Notes under the pieces: generated by a model | Seen by the model: the letters and a program-made list of their open reading frames with translations, nothing else | Database searches by the model: none | Told to the model about the DNA's origin: nothing | Assembly (NCBI GenBank): GCA_039545315.1 | Contig: BCIM01000012.1 | Span: 487,822 to 551,821, forward strand | Length of the DNA stretch: 64,000 nucleotides | From: Kondoa malvinella | Taxonomy: Eukaryota; Basidiomycota; Agaricostilbomycetes; Agaricostilbales; Kondoaceae | Direction of reading: 5' to 3' | Shown here: positions 22,068 through 33,887 of the stretch, piece by piece | Layout of the letters: every line of letters begins with the position of its first letter | Position numbering within the stretch: the stretch's first letter is position 1 | Position numbers and translations under genes: made by a program

Positions 22068-25000
22068 ATGACCTCGCAAGGTGTATGCGAGGACGACTGG
22101 ACACTACAAGGAGTAGGGACTACCTGCCGCGAGTTTGACTTCTCCCTCGCTTTTTCGAGCTTGTTCTTGTCTGTGATACCATGCGTTCTGGCCATCTGCT
22201 TCACAATTGGCAGATTGTACCGACTTTCAGGCAAAGCTGTCAAGATCAATTCAAGTTCTCGCTCCCTTGGCCTGCTGTACTCGAAGATTGGCGTCGGCTG
22301 TATCGCTACGATTGCAAGTCTGGTCAGCTTAGCTACGTGGGCAGCAGCTTCGGCTTCACATGAACATGGTACGCTAGCTCTGGCTCTCTACATGGTAGCA
22401 ATGGTAAGATCCTGATTACCCTTTGCCAACCGAACCTGACGATTCATAGTGCCTTTGCGTGGCTGTCAGTGCTCTGGAACATCGTCGGTGCCTGCGGTCC
22501 AGTCAAGTGTTACCGTTGTTCTACCTCATCACGGTTGTCCTCGATATGGCGCGCATCCGCACCTTCGTCTTGGTCAAGTACCACTTAGATGAAAGGGCTT
22601 TCTTCACAAGTTTCATCATCAGCTTTGGTGCAAGAGTAGTGCTTTTCGGATTGGAGAATCTCACCAAAAGATCCATGTTGTGGGATCAAGCGGCCAAAGA
22701 CAGGCTGTCGAGTGAAACAACAGCAAACTTTCTGTCTCGCTACTCATTGTGGTGGTATATCGATGTATTGAAGAAAGGCAAGCATACTACGCTCAGGCTC
22801 GCCGACCTTGGTGGATCGCATGGCAATCGAGACTCTGCTGAGCTGTATGCGCGCTTCGCCAAAGCCTGGGCAAAGCAAGACCGCCGATCAAGCATTCCTC
22901 TTGTTCGCGCTCTGGTATCAGCTTTCAGTCAAGATTTACTCGGGCCAATCTTGCCCTCATTGCTGTGGTGCTGCTTTGTGTCCCTCTCACCCCTGCTGTT
23001 GTATGCACTTCTGGGCTTCTTGAGGTTTGTTCCTTGATTGACATTATCCTAGAGCAGTTGCTTATGCTACCTGCTACAGTGATGACAACCAGCCTACCTC
23101 GTATGGCTATGGAATCGCAGCAGCGTTTGGCCTACAGCAAGTCACCATCACGCTCCTCTTCGTGACGTGGAATGTTGCGGCCGTCCGTGCTGCTAGTTTG
23201 CTTCGAGCGGTCCTAGCGGAAGCTATCCACCGTCATGCATTGGCTATTCACATTGGCACTGCTCAAAGTATTGGCGCGGGCGCACTGGCGTCCTACATTA
23301 GCGTAGATATAGAAAGGTGACTTATTGCTTGCATCGGAAGGTCGGCTGTTCAATTTTGATGCTACAGGATAGTCACCGGTGCAGCCTTGCCATTTTATGC
23401 TATGAACCTTGTCATCGTATCAAGGTAAGCATACATCGATTTCTTTTGGTGTATATGCTGACTTGTGGCTTAGCTTGTAGGCGTCCCAACGATGAGCAAT
23501 CACTCGTACTCAACTTTTTACAGTTCGCTACTTATTGTTTGGTGGCAATTTGGTATCTATGCGCTGGGCTACTTGGTCACTTTGGTCCTGTCTCTGTAAG
23601 TTGCGGAATGAAAGGGTGCCCCATAACTCACGCGGATACTTCCAGCATTATCATTCCGATTACCGCACAACAATTCAGTGTTTCGCAAACACGGTGGAGC
23701 GAACAAAGTGACAAGCGAGTTAAGCTGCTGGCATCTATGCTTTCATGCTTCAAAGCCATCAAGCTTAGCGCGTACGAGTACCCTTGTAAGCTTAAAGGTG
23801 TCAAGCAGAAGCCGGTGTAGCTGACAGCTGTATAGTCGCACAAGAGTACCAAAAGAAACGCTCCAATGAACTAAAGGAGATGCGAATATTTCAGACCAAG
23901 TTCGCGATGAATGGTCTGCTTTACAACTGTCTGTTTCTTATCATCCGGGTTGCGCTTTTGGCCTCGTACGCTGTTGGGTGTCGCTTCAGTTCAAGCCTCA
24001 TCTTCGATTACCGTCCAGTTTGTAAGTCACGCAGCCTGACTCTTTCGCTCTAACGAAAGTGTATATCCACAGTTGTTGCACTTTCCGCTTATGAGATGGT
24101 TGGGATCTGCTTCTACAAGACCGTGTGGGAATTCGCAAAGATACTGTGTGAGTTTACACGCGCCTTGTTCCGATTGATGGTCCTGAAGTGAAGCTCGACC
24201 TAGCGGCGCACTCGTCACTGATGCGGATCCAAGGCTTCCTGCTGCACGAAGCAAAGCACGATATTGGCGTAAATCGTATGGTCCACCCGCCTGTTGAACT
24301 GGAAGAGAAGGACAGCGAGCTTGAGATCGATCCGCGAATCTCCTTCGACAAGATCGATATCGGTCTGTCAGGCAAATCTGAAACGACTTTCTTGCGAAAT
24401 TTGACCGTTTCATTCCAAGCAGGCGTGCTCAATGTGGTTTTGGGCACTGTCGGCTGTGTAGGTCAATTCTCATCTATCTCAGACATGTGCTCACAGCGTT
24501 ATCAGGGCAAATCTTCCATGCTACAAGCTATATTGGGGGAGTACGACGTGCTCGCTGGCACATTCAGGATGGATCAACGACAACGCCTGGCCTTTGCTTC
24601 TCAAGATCCGTTCCTTCAGCTTTCGGAAAGCATTCGCAGCAACATCGTCTTCGATAGTCCATGGAATGAGACGAAGTATTGTAGAGTGCTAGAAGCATGC
24701 GATCTCTTCAGAGACCTGGAAGAGATGAAAGAACATGATCTCAGTATGGCGGGCGCAAGTTCCGGCGGACAAAGGCAAAGGATTGCGCTTGCCAGATGTC
24801 TGTACGCAGATGCGGAGATCATCCTTTTGTAAGCTACTAGAAATTTGGCTCCTGTCAAATGTCGCTGAAAGAAGCTCTCCAGGGACGACGTATTCTCTGC
24901 TTTGGATAACAGAACGGCGCACTCTGTCTTTGAAGACCTCTTCTCCTCGACCGGTCTTCTGGCAGGCAAGACTGTTATCATGACTTCCAATTCACCCTCT

Positions 25001-27740
25001 CACTATCGCGCTGCCAAGCATATGGTGTTCGTATCTTCCGATGGGAATGGCTGCGTACAAGGCTCCGTTGCCGAGCTGAGCAAGCGAGAAGATTTCCGTG
25101 CTTTCTTGCTGGCGGCCGAGCGGAACGAGGACGCAAGTATTGATAAGGGTCAAGCCTTCTCGGCTCCTCTGTCTCCTATCAGAAGGCAAGCGTCCTTGAA
25201 GATGCAGATAGAGCAAAAGAATGCGCAATCGGACGCCGAAGCCTCCCTCGATCAAGGATCTGCTGTTGCCTCCGTCATGACTCTTTTGAAGGCGACCGGT
25301 ATTCGCATCATTTTTAGCATTCTGATCTGGGCACTTCTGATTTGGTCAACTGCTTTCGCTAGAGTATTAGCGCAATCTGTCTAACGCATTGTGCTTTAGG
25401 CCTCTCTTCCAGCTTGGATTCCTATATTACACCAGGGCTTGGGTCAACGATGCATCAAACGAGAAGGATAGGCAAGGGTGGCAGTGGATCGGCGGTTTCG
25501 TCGGCATAACTGCTTTCTATGTAAGCACCCAATGCTTCAATCGAGCTTTTGCGCTGACTTGACCCTGACCAGCTTGTGGGGGCTGCCATCCAGTTCTACG
25601 ATACTCGAGTCCGCTTCCCGTTGAAGAGCGGCTGGATCATTCACACCAGACAGCTGGCCGGGCTTCTCTGTTGTTCTGCTGCTTTGTTAGACCAAAGATC
25701 CAAATCCTTCCTTCTCAACCGCTTTTCTAGCGATACAATGCTTGCTGAAACGGAGCTTCCGGTGAATTTCCAGATCAGTCATGGTTGAATCAGTGCTGAC
25801 CTTGGCGCAGATGCATCTCACCTTGCTGATGGAAAATACAATCTTCGTGATCGCTCTGCTGGTCCCTTCATTCATCGCATCATGGTACTCTATACTGGTC
25901 GTTGTGAGTAGCCTCGCCATTGTATCCGCCTACAGCGGCTGATCAAACCACAGCTTTTTGCGACAGCCGGAATCGAGTATTTACGCAGAATGTATGTGCC
26001 GACTTCTACACAGCTGTGCGTACATGGTATAACCTCAGAATAAATGCTGAAAGTGCTCTCAGACGGAAGCTAGAGAGGTTAGCAGATCAACATCTGCGTT
26101 CGGACGTTTTGACCTGTATTTCAGCTCGGCAAAGACGCCCCTGTACGGTGCAATAGCATGTCTACAAGATCTAGACGGTCTCAAGTATGTCGACTGCACT
26201 TTGTGTCTGACTAGCGCTTACACTCGATCTGCCAGGACTATTCGCGCCTTCAAAGCTGGATCTCACCAGATTCGAGCGGTTACCGAGTATATTACGGATG
26301 CCAACAAGCCTTGGCAAGTGCTCGCTCGCGGTTGCGAATACCCTTCGCTAAGCCGTTGATGTCTAGGTTATTGCTCCAAATCGGACGAGTAGGTGACTGT
26401 GTCCCTATAGAATGAGACAAGCTGACACACCGTCCTAGATGTGGTTCTACCTCTTTGTTGGTCTCGAGACTGCCTTGATCGTCTTTGTGATTGTCATTGT
26501 CTCGGTCTCGCAAAGGCAGGCTTCTGGCAGCTTGGCAGTAGCACTCGTTGCTGCCATCAGCTTGCCGCCCATACTTCATCGCTTTGTCGAGAGCTGGACA
26601 GGTATGATCTCGTCAGCTCTTACTGCGCATGGATTGACCACTTTCAGAAACTGAAACTACCTCTGCTTCTATTGCTCGCATCAATACGATCATACAGCTA
26701 CCAAAAGAGCAACCGGACTGTGATCTCATCTCTCAAGACTTCAGGAATGCATCCGGAGATTGGCTTAAAGAAGCTACAGTCGAGCTGCGGAATATCACCC
26801 TCAGATACAGTTTTCTAGACAAGGCTGTATTGGAGAATGTATCGGTGCAGATCCGACCTGGTAGTGTTACCGGTATCTGTGGTAGAACTGGCGGTTTGTC
26901 GACCCTTCTTCGAAGGAATCCTTCTGACCTGCTGAATCAGCCGGGAAGTCCTCTCTGCTTGCCGCGTGCTTCAGACTACAAGAAATCGATGCAGATGGAG
27001 CTATTCTGATAAGTGGTCAAGACATCCGGACTATACACCTTCAGTCACTTCGGCATGCAATGTCTAGTCAGCATTCTTCTGGTAGCGAGTGTAGTTTACT
27101 GATGATGGCTCAGTCGTGCCGCAAGAGGCTCTACTCCTCGACACCTCTATGCGATTGAATCTAGATCCCGACAGTCAGGCGACAGACGTCGAGCTATGGG
27201 ACGCACTAGAAAAGGCTCGAGTCAAGCACTTCGTCGAGTCATTGCCAAGCAAATTAGACTTTGAAGTAGAAAGTCGCGGGTCGATGATTTCCAGAGGTAA
27301 TCGACAATTGCTTGCCTTGGCTAGAGCAATATGTACGTAATTTCTCTCGAAGAGCCATCATCAAGCTGAAAGTCTTTGCAGTACGGAATCGCAAGATACT
27401 CTTCTTAGACGAAGCCTCTTCATCTCTTGATGCTGCATCAGAGTACGTTGCTTTCGAAGACATCGATTTTATGCTGACCGGCTTCTCAGTCAAGCGATCC
27501 AAGAAGTACTTCGACAAGAGTTCAGTCGCAAGGGCACTACGGTCATAGTCGTAGCACATCGCATCTCGTGGGTGAACAGTATCGACAATCAGAATTTGCT
27601 GACTGTCTTGCAGGACTATCATCGATGCCGACCGCGTAATAGTGCTGGACAAGGGCCAAATAGCAGAATCCGGTATCCCGCAAGAGCTCTTGCGGGCTGA
27701 TGGTGTGTTCTCGCAGCTAGCAAGGTTGGAAGGGTTATAG
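22068..27740 (+). CDS. Full-length ABCC (MRP-type) ABC transporter
   Basis: Multispan ATP-driven exporter of conjugates or drugs; yeast relatives (Ycf1, Bpt1, Yor1) sit in vacuolar or plasma membrane. An N-terminal TMD0-like block (FDFSLAFSSLFLSVIPCVLA and following helices) precedes TMD1. NBD1: Walker A GTVGCGKSS, split by an intron at about 24459-24508; signature SSGGQRQRIALAR; Walker B AEIILLDD. TMD2 follows, then the linker TIRAFKAGSHQI. NBD2: Walker A GRTGAGKSS (intron about 26895-26940), signature position ISRGNRQLLALAR, Walker B KILFLDEAS, and H-loop VIVVAHR. About twenty introns are needed; each stop I tested is removed by a normal splice, including two close introns near 26020-26120. 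It ends RLEGL with TAG at 27738. Confidence 0.88.
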
Positions 27741-27896
27741 TTCTTTTAGCCTAATGCCCGATGTCTCATGCACACCGATATAATACACTGTCCCTAAAAG
27801 CACACCATGGCCATCTTATACACCAGTTGCTGAACCCGTTGGTCTCGCTATGAAAGTACTGGTCACTAGCTGACCCGGCCGTGACCCTGCTGTCGA

Positions 27897-29181
27897 TCAG
27901 CCGCCGTAAGCAAGAGAAGCTTGAGAAGGTGATATATTCGTCAACGAGGGTGCGCTGCTTCTCTCTTGCAATTCATGAGTGGACAACGGTTTGGGCAATT
28001 TCTTGTTCCGAGAGATTGAAGTGAGATTGTTGGAAGCTATCGAAAAGGCTGTTGGCGGTCGACGGAACGTGGGCGACATTGTCACCTCGGATGCTGGTCG
28101 TTTATAAGGTAAGGTAGGTACAATAGTCATTGGTCGTTCATGTCCGAAGAAGGATGTTCGTGCGCCAGCTTCCGACATGATTTCTTGCGTATCACTTGCA
28201 ACATCGCTTGCAGCAACCGAGTAGCGGGTATGTGGTATCGTATAGAAGGTTTTGCTGCCCATCGAGCTGTGAGAACCAGAGACAGAGGTGTGAGTCGGCA
28301 AATGTGAGTGATAGGAAGTCTTGCTTTCGTGAGAAGCTGCATCGTCGCTATTCCAGAAGGAAGCCTCCGTACCGCCGAAGCTCCGACGGAAATTAGCCGA
28401 TCTCTTCTTCTTGGCTGCTCGTCTGCGTTTAAACCAGAAGAGTAAGATGAATAGGGCGAGCGCGGCTACAATACATCCAGCAATGATACCAGGCCAAGGC
28501 GAGCTACTGGAGTTAGTTTCCTGTTGTGTCGATTGACCCGATGTAACATCTGAGATGTCCGTAGGCGTGAGAAGTAGTGAAGAGGAAGATAGCGTATCGA
28601 TTCTGCTCGTCCCTGATGAAGTACTAGCGCTAGACGGACTCGACACTGAGCTTGAGCCAATAGGCGAAGGAGGAGAAGGAGGAGGGTCTCGCGACGAAGA
28701 GCTGGTCGTCGGATTGTCAGAAGTGGTATCTCTGACTGTTGTCGGTGGATCTCGACTACTTGTGGAGGATGAAAGAGGTGCCGAAGGCTCGAGAGTAGCC
28801 TGTCGTGATGTGCTGGTGGTTGGCTTCGGTTGTGGCGGCTTGTCTGGGCTTGGCTCTGGGTCACTTTTGGGCTGCTGGGCTGGCTTCTCGGTACCGTCTT
28901 CCTTCTTTGGTTCAGGTTGAGCAGTGGGTTTGGGAGAAGGTGTGCTTATTGAAGCTGGCTCGTCCTTTGGTGTAGCGGCAGGCGGTGGTCCGTTAGCGTT
29001 GAAGTCTGTCGACACTACGGTTCTTTGAACAGCTATGGCCTAAGTCAGTCATGATCCAGCAAACAGTCCGCGACTTACTTCTGAGAGGTACGCCATTCTG
29101 ATCCACTTCTACCTGATGAATAACATTGACATGAACGACAGTGTCGCCTTGCCGTTTAGACAAGCGCAGAAAAGGCCACAT
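27897..29181 (-). CDS. Pro/Ser/Thr-rich single-pass membrane protein
   Basis: Two exons. Exon 1 (29181 to about 29075) starts MWPFLRLSKRQGDTVVHVNV; a 54-nt intron precedes exon 2, which reads VQRTVVSTDFNANG. The outer region is almost pure Pro/Ser/Thr (PKPTAQPEPKKEDG, many SSSS runs). A single helix (PGIIAGCIVAALALFILLFW) is followed by KRRRAAKKKR and a long Ser-rich cytoplasmic tail with RYS, RPAS and RPPT motifs, possible kinase sites. A KR/Q site lies near the N-terminus, as in the membrane protein at 16,762; a short signal-peptide exon may be missing upstream. Probably a cell-surface protein. No named family is identified. It is convergent with the ABCC gene. Confidence 0.75.
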
Positions 29182-29697
29182 CTGGTTGTGGTTCGAAGTG
29201 AAGCACTTGGATTTCAGAGCATCAGAGCAGCACTTCTCTAAATCCGGAAGGATGCATCACAAGTGCAGAAGGAGAAATGTATCAGGAAGCTATCGTCTGA
29301 AAAGGGGTCATCGGAAGGGAGACAGCAGAGAAGGCTTCTTCCAGCTGAAGAGTTTGCGTTGCCCGTCGCACCTGCCTACAGGCGAGATGGACCAGATATC
29401 GCTGAAGATACAGCGACGCAGAAACAAATGGGCGAGTCCGCATCTCGAGCACTTGACCGACGACAACATTTCATCTTTACGATGTTGACCGTAGCCAGAG
29501 AGCAGCAGGTCCGAATCTGCTAGTGAGCCGCTGCTTGCTTTCCACTCTACCTCCGTCTTACGTTCGTTCCGAGGCTCGCCAATGTCGCCATGTTGTGTTG
29601 ACTCGACTTTCTTATTACGCTCCGCTTGATTTGGACTGCGCTTCCTTCTGTTCTGTCATTCTTCTCCATCTGCATCTTCTATTGCATTTGCTGAAGC
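29182..29697. other. Divergent intergenic region with open frames of doubtful value
   Basis: 516 bp between two divergent genes. An 86-codon plus-strand frame (29263-29523) is open but its composition does not persuade me. The final 170 bases are pyrimidine-rich (CTTCTGTTCTGTCATTCTTCTCC) and likely act as promoter and leader for the MFS gene at 29698. Confidence 0.35.
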
Positions 29698-31935
29698 ATG
29701 GCGACTTTAACAAACACCAAGGTCGCTGATAGCGCAGAAGTGAAATGCACAACAGCACCGGCTATTCAGACTCCGAAAGCTGCTCGAGTAGCTACCATTC
29801 AATACGATATCGAGTCTTCACCTTGTCTCAATGATCCACGTGAATGGAGTTCGAAGAAGAAATGGTTCTGTCTGCTCATTATAGCTACTGCAGCAGGTAA
29901 GACTTGGCTTAGATAACACTGGCGATTGCTGATATGTACGCTTGCGAACACCTCAGCGGTCTCTGCTCTATCAGCCAGTACGCTCGTGATGATTGGCCAG
30001 TCGGCCTATCGCTGATTCTCGTAGACATCTTCTTTCCCGCCCTGGATGCTTTGCAGCGCGACTTAGGCGTCAGCGATATATACATTACCTCCAATGTCGC
30101 CATCTTTATTCTATTTCAAGGCACGATACCGATCCTTTGGTCGACGATCAGCGAAGTAAAAGGAAGAAAGCTAGTGTACATCTTGAGCATGACGCTCTAC
30201 GTGACTGGAAGTGCTGTTGCATCCCAAGCACAGACTGGACCTGTATTCGTATGTTCAGACTGAAAAACGCCTGTCCATTCTGATTCGAGCAGTTTGCGAT
30301 GCGAATCATTTCTGCTATCGGAGGCAGTGCGGTGCTTTCGATAGGCGCAGGCTCGCTCGCAGATATATACGCATCCCATGAAAGAGGCCGCAAGCTGGGC
30401 ATCTACTATGTGCGAGCTGTTGTCTTGATCTCGTGCTGCACTAAGTGAGCAATCAGATTGCGCCGCTACTTGGTCCAAGCTTTGGTACTCTGCTTGGAGG
30501 CGCTCTGACCAGTGCCAGCGATTGGAGAGTAAGTGACAGATCAATTCTGTATACTTTGCGTCTCATCCTGGTTGCAGGCTACATTCTACTTCCTGACAGG
30601 ATACGGCGGCTTTTGTCTTCTCACCTTGTGCGCTTCCTCATTACACCTTTTACTGTGCTGATGATATCGACACAGCATCTTCCTTCCCGACACCTTTAGA
30701 CCTCAGCGTTCGAGAGCTTGGGTAGCAGCTGCAAACCGCGCCGCTCAGCAGCAAGAGCGCAAAGCAGCAAATGGCACAGAATCGCACGAGCTATCTCCTG
30801 TCACTACGCATTCGCAAATGCCTCTCAATGCAAACAAGCCCGATCCGATCGTTGCTGACTTACCGAAGCTCAAGCTCACAATCAGAGACGTCAATCCCTT
30901 GAGCGCGGTCGGAGCAGTGATGAAGATTCCCATTAACTTTTTGGCGACAGTCTTCTCTGGACTTGTAAGTCACATGCATGGTCACATAGCAGCGTCCATT
31001 GATTTGGCTGGCAGCTCTTTGCTGTACAATACAGTCTCAGCTTTACAGGAGCTAGAAGTTTCGCCAGCGCACCTTATAACTTCAAGGCGCTCGATGTCGG
31101 TCTTGTGCTGCTTTCGCTAGGAATAGGCTCGATAGCGGGAAGTGTGCTCGGTAAATTTCATTACTATGTCCGCCCCAGGCTTCCCTTGGCTGATCAGTAT
31201 GTAGGCGGAAGATGGAGTGATCGATATGCGCTCAAGCAGAAAGCCAGGAATGATGGTGTATGGAGAGCAGAAGTACTTCCATGGAACAGTATATTCTGTG
31301 CATGGCTAACTCCTCATCCCAGTATCGCCTATTATCTACAATGCCCGCTATGCCTTTCTTACCTGCAAGTTTGATCTGCTACGCTTGGCTGGTAGAAGAG
31401 ACTGTGCATATCGGCTGGATCTGTGCAGCGCTGTTTACGGCAGGGTTCAGCTCCATCTGGATATACAGGTGAGTTCAGAAGATGGAACTCCTCTTCCTGT
31501 ATTGACTGCGTATAGCTCGACTTTGGCTTTCTTGGTCGACAAGAACCCTGGCAGAAGCTCTAGCGCTGTTGCATGTAATTCTGCCTTAAGAGGTCAGTCC
31601 AAACACACCGATTTCTGACGTCTTTAAAGTCAGATGAACAGGAATCTTTGGATGCATAGCTGCCTTTATGTGCGTCCTTGCTTTTCCTGAATCGATCGGT
31701 GCTCATTCTCTGCAGTGCCGAGCCTCTCACAAAAAGTATAGGTGTGCCATGTTCATTCTCGTATTCTGTGGATGCTGGCTGAATGCATATAATCTACAGG
31801 TAATGGTCCATTGTACAGCGGTATGTGAACATTCTGTTCATATATATAAGCTGATGGATATTAGGATGGGCTGTTGTCATCGCAACTTGCAGTGTCGGAC
31901 TTGTGTACATGAGCAGGAAAGGCGCAAGAAGGTGA
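29698..31935 (+). CDS. MFS transporter, DHA1 (drug:H+ antiporter-1) type
   Basis: Twelve-helix proton-coupled exporter of the plasma membrane. A polar N-terminal tail leads to NDPREWSSKKKWFCLLIIATAA (helix 1). DIFFPALDALQRDL and the motif A-like loop STISEVKGRKLVYILS follow, then MRIISAIGGSAVLSIGAGSL and LGPSFGTLLGGAL, the antiporter motif C region. A central cytoplasmic loop is Ala/Gln-rich. The second half includes INFLATVFSGL, RWSDRYALKQKARN, MPAMPFLPASLICYAWL and SSTLAFLVDKNPGRSSSAVA. Introns are numerous; the last exon reads GWAVVIATCSVGLVYMSRKG and ends with TGA at 31933. Closest in layout to yeast Qdr/Dtr1 transporters. Substrate cannot be predicted. Confidence 0.82.
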
Positions 31936-32040
31936 AAGGCTATACATTTCTCGCACGGTCTGAAAATCGCAAAAGCATGTACAAAGCATAGTCCACATTG
32001 CACTGCGCACAACATGCCACATCCTTCCTGCTACCGGGCC

Positions 32041-33184
32041 TCAACTTTTCCTGAAGCTTTTGACCGACTTTACTGATCGCATTACCATGCTGCTTATTGA
32101 TCGTGGAAGTTGCTGGCGAGAAGTAGTCTTCGTCCGCTTATTGGTCTCTGGCTCGAGGAATCGGTATTGCGACGAAGCCGATAAGGTGCTGAGGGAAGAG
32201 ATACTGGTAAGATCCAAAGGCGTAGGCCGCTTCTTGGTCCTTTGTGCCGATGGGCGTTCTCTACCAGAAGATTTCGGTGCAACGGTATAAGTAGAGCTGC
32301 GAGCGCTGTCCTTCAGTAGCGGTGAGAAGTCGGGCTGAGCTAGGAGTGCGCCTTTGGAACGACCAATGCAAGCGTATTGACCTCGGTTGGCTTTCGCGAC
32401 TTCTTTGGAAGTTCCGAAGTACGAGTCAATGGCCTGCAGGCGAGATCAGAGCCCGCTCGGACGGAGAATCGATATAACTCACCTCTACGGATGTTTCGCT
32501 GTAGTCTTCACGCAATGCCTTTTCATAATCCCTTCTCCTCTTAGACAAGGTATTTTCGTCTGCAGCAAAGGGATGGATAGGAGTATCTCTCTTGAGGGCG
32601 GGTTGCAGGGTGATGGTAGATTAGACGCCTTTCTGTTCAATGCTGTCCAGCTCGGTGCTTTATTGCTGTGATGTTGTACAGGAGAAGTGACCGCTAGAGA
32701 TATGTTCGCCTCTGGACTTGGTGACATAGGCACGAACAGGAAAAATTTCGAAGTCTTGTTCGCATAAGCATCAAAGTCGATTTCCACAGCTGGCGACGAG
32801 CAGCCAGTACTAGCAATCGAAGAGTGAAAAGAAGATCCAGTAGGTAAAGGGTCGCTGAATAACATATGAGCGGAGATTTGTGAAGACACGGGCTGTTGCT
32901 CACATCTCGAAACTCTCAGAACACGCGGACAGGTCCAAGTACGATGGTAGCGAAGGTCGAGAGCGATAAGAGGGCTTGCGCAGCTGCGCTGGACGAGTAT
33001 TCTCGCTTAGCGCTGAAGGGTTGAATGATGTCCACATGATTGACCAATTCGAAACAAATAGAGGTCGTATGCAGAGAAGAGAGAGAGTCAGGAGAGCAGC
33101 CTTGCACGCACAGATACCTGCGCAGGGCCTCTTGTAGCTCGACGCTTTCTTTGGTCTATTGTCGCACAAAAGGTCAAGCGTCAC
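32041..33184 (-). CDS. Hypothetical Ser-rich protein
   Basis: Not recognised. The 3' part is best supported: SKRRRDYEKALREDYSETSV joins through an intron (about 32482-32434) to AIDSYFGTSKEVAKANRG, then a basic Ser-rich tail (SISSMVMRSVKSVKSFRKS) ends with TGA at 32041. Upstream, Ser/Pro-rich frames (MWTSFNPSALSENTRPAQL at about 33037, then SSQISAHMLFSDPLPTGSSF) look coding, but the join near 32620-32560 is unresolved. The start may be the Met near 33037 rather than 33184. Composition suggests a nuclear or regulatory, largely disordered protein; that is inference only. Confidence 0.5.
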
Positions 33185-33887
33185 AGCGCTGCTTCAGACA
33201 GCAAGAAGCACTGTGACTGGAGACAATAGACAGATACGAGCTTTGCAAGTGCGCAAACAGAATCCTGGCGCTCCAGTGGGCCAATGTAAGCAGCGAAGGA
33301 AACGCGGCAAAGCACGAGAGTCTGGCACAATTATGGGTATTGCAAGGCTTGCTAAATCAATTTGCATGATAGTCGAATGCGCACACAGAGACTCGGAGGT
33401 GAACTTGGGTGAACGAGATGCTGGTCATAGTTCAAGTTCAAGTCAAGGCCAAAGGCGCCAAAGCGATTAGATGTGGGTAGACTATTGAGTATATGCAGGT
33501 GTCATAATACACGTACGATACCGTGAACGCTGCTCCTAGAATTCCAAGACCACTTGCGCATCAAACTCAGCGCTGGCTGCTTATACTACGAATTTGCCCA
33601 GCAGCTGTCTTTTGCGATGCAATGCGTGGCAGCTCAGTTTAAGAACATCCAAGCACGAGGAAGATAGCTCACCTTTGTGCTCTAATCTAGCGAGACCGTT
33701 TTCCGTACGTCCCACTATACCAAGGGCCGAATCGCAAACCGTGCTGATTGATACAAGCAAGGTGCGACCCAAGAGACAGAGAGCGAATGTTCTTTGTGAT
33801 GACCAATAAGTAAATGAGAAGCTATCTTGGAATGCCGAGCTCGTATCTGATCCAATGGGAATCATTGTTCTGAGTGACAGTCAGTTT
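33185..33887. other. Intergenic stretch without a convincing gene
   Basis: About 700 bp. Open frames exist on both strands (plus 33159-33470, basic and Ser/Gln-rich; minus 33581-33865) but none shows a domain, plausible splice pattern or coherent composition. A small direct repeat GTTCAAGTTCAAGTCAAGG lies at about 33429-33448. Confidence 0.35.

Noticed and set aside
28555..28920. Val/Gly/Glu-rich plus frame at 28.6-28.9 kb
   Set aside because: Antisense of the Ser/Pro-rich coding repeat of the membrane protein; composition is a mirror of it.
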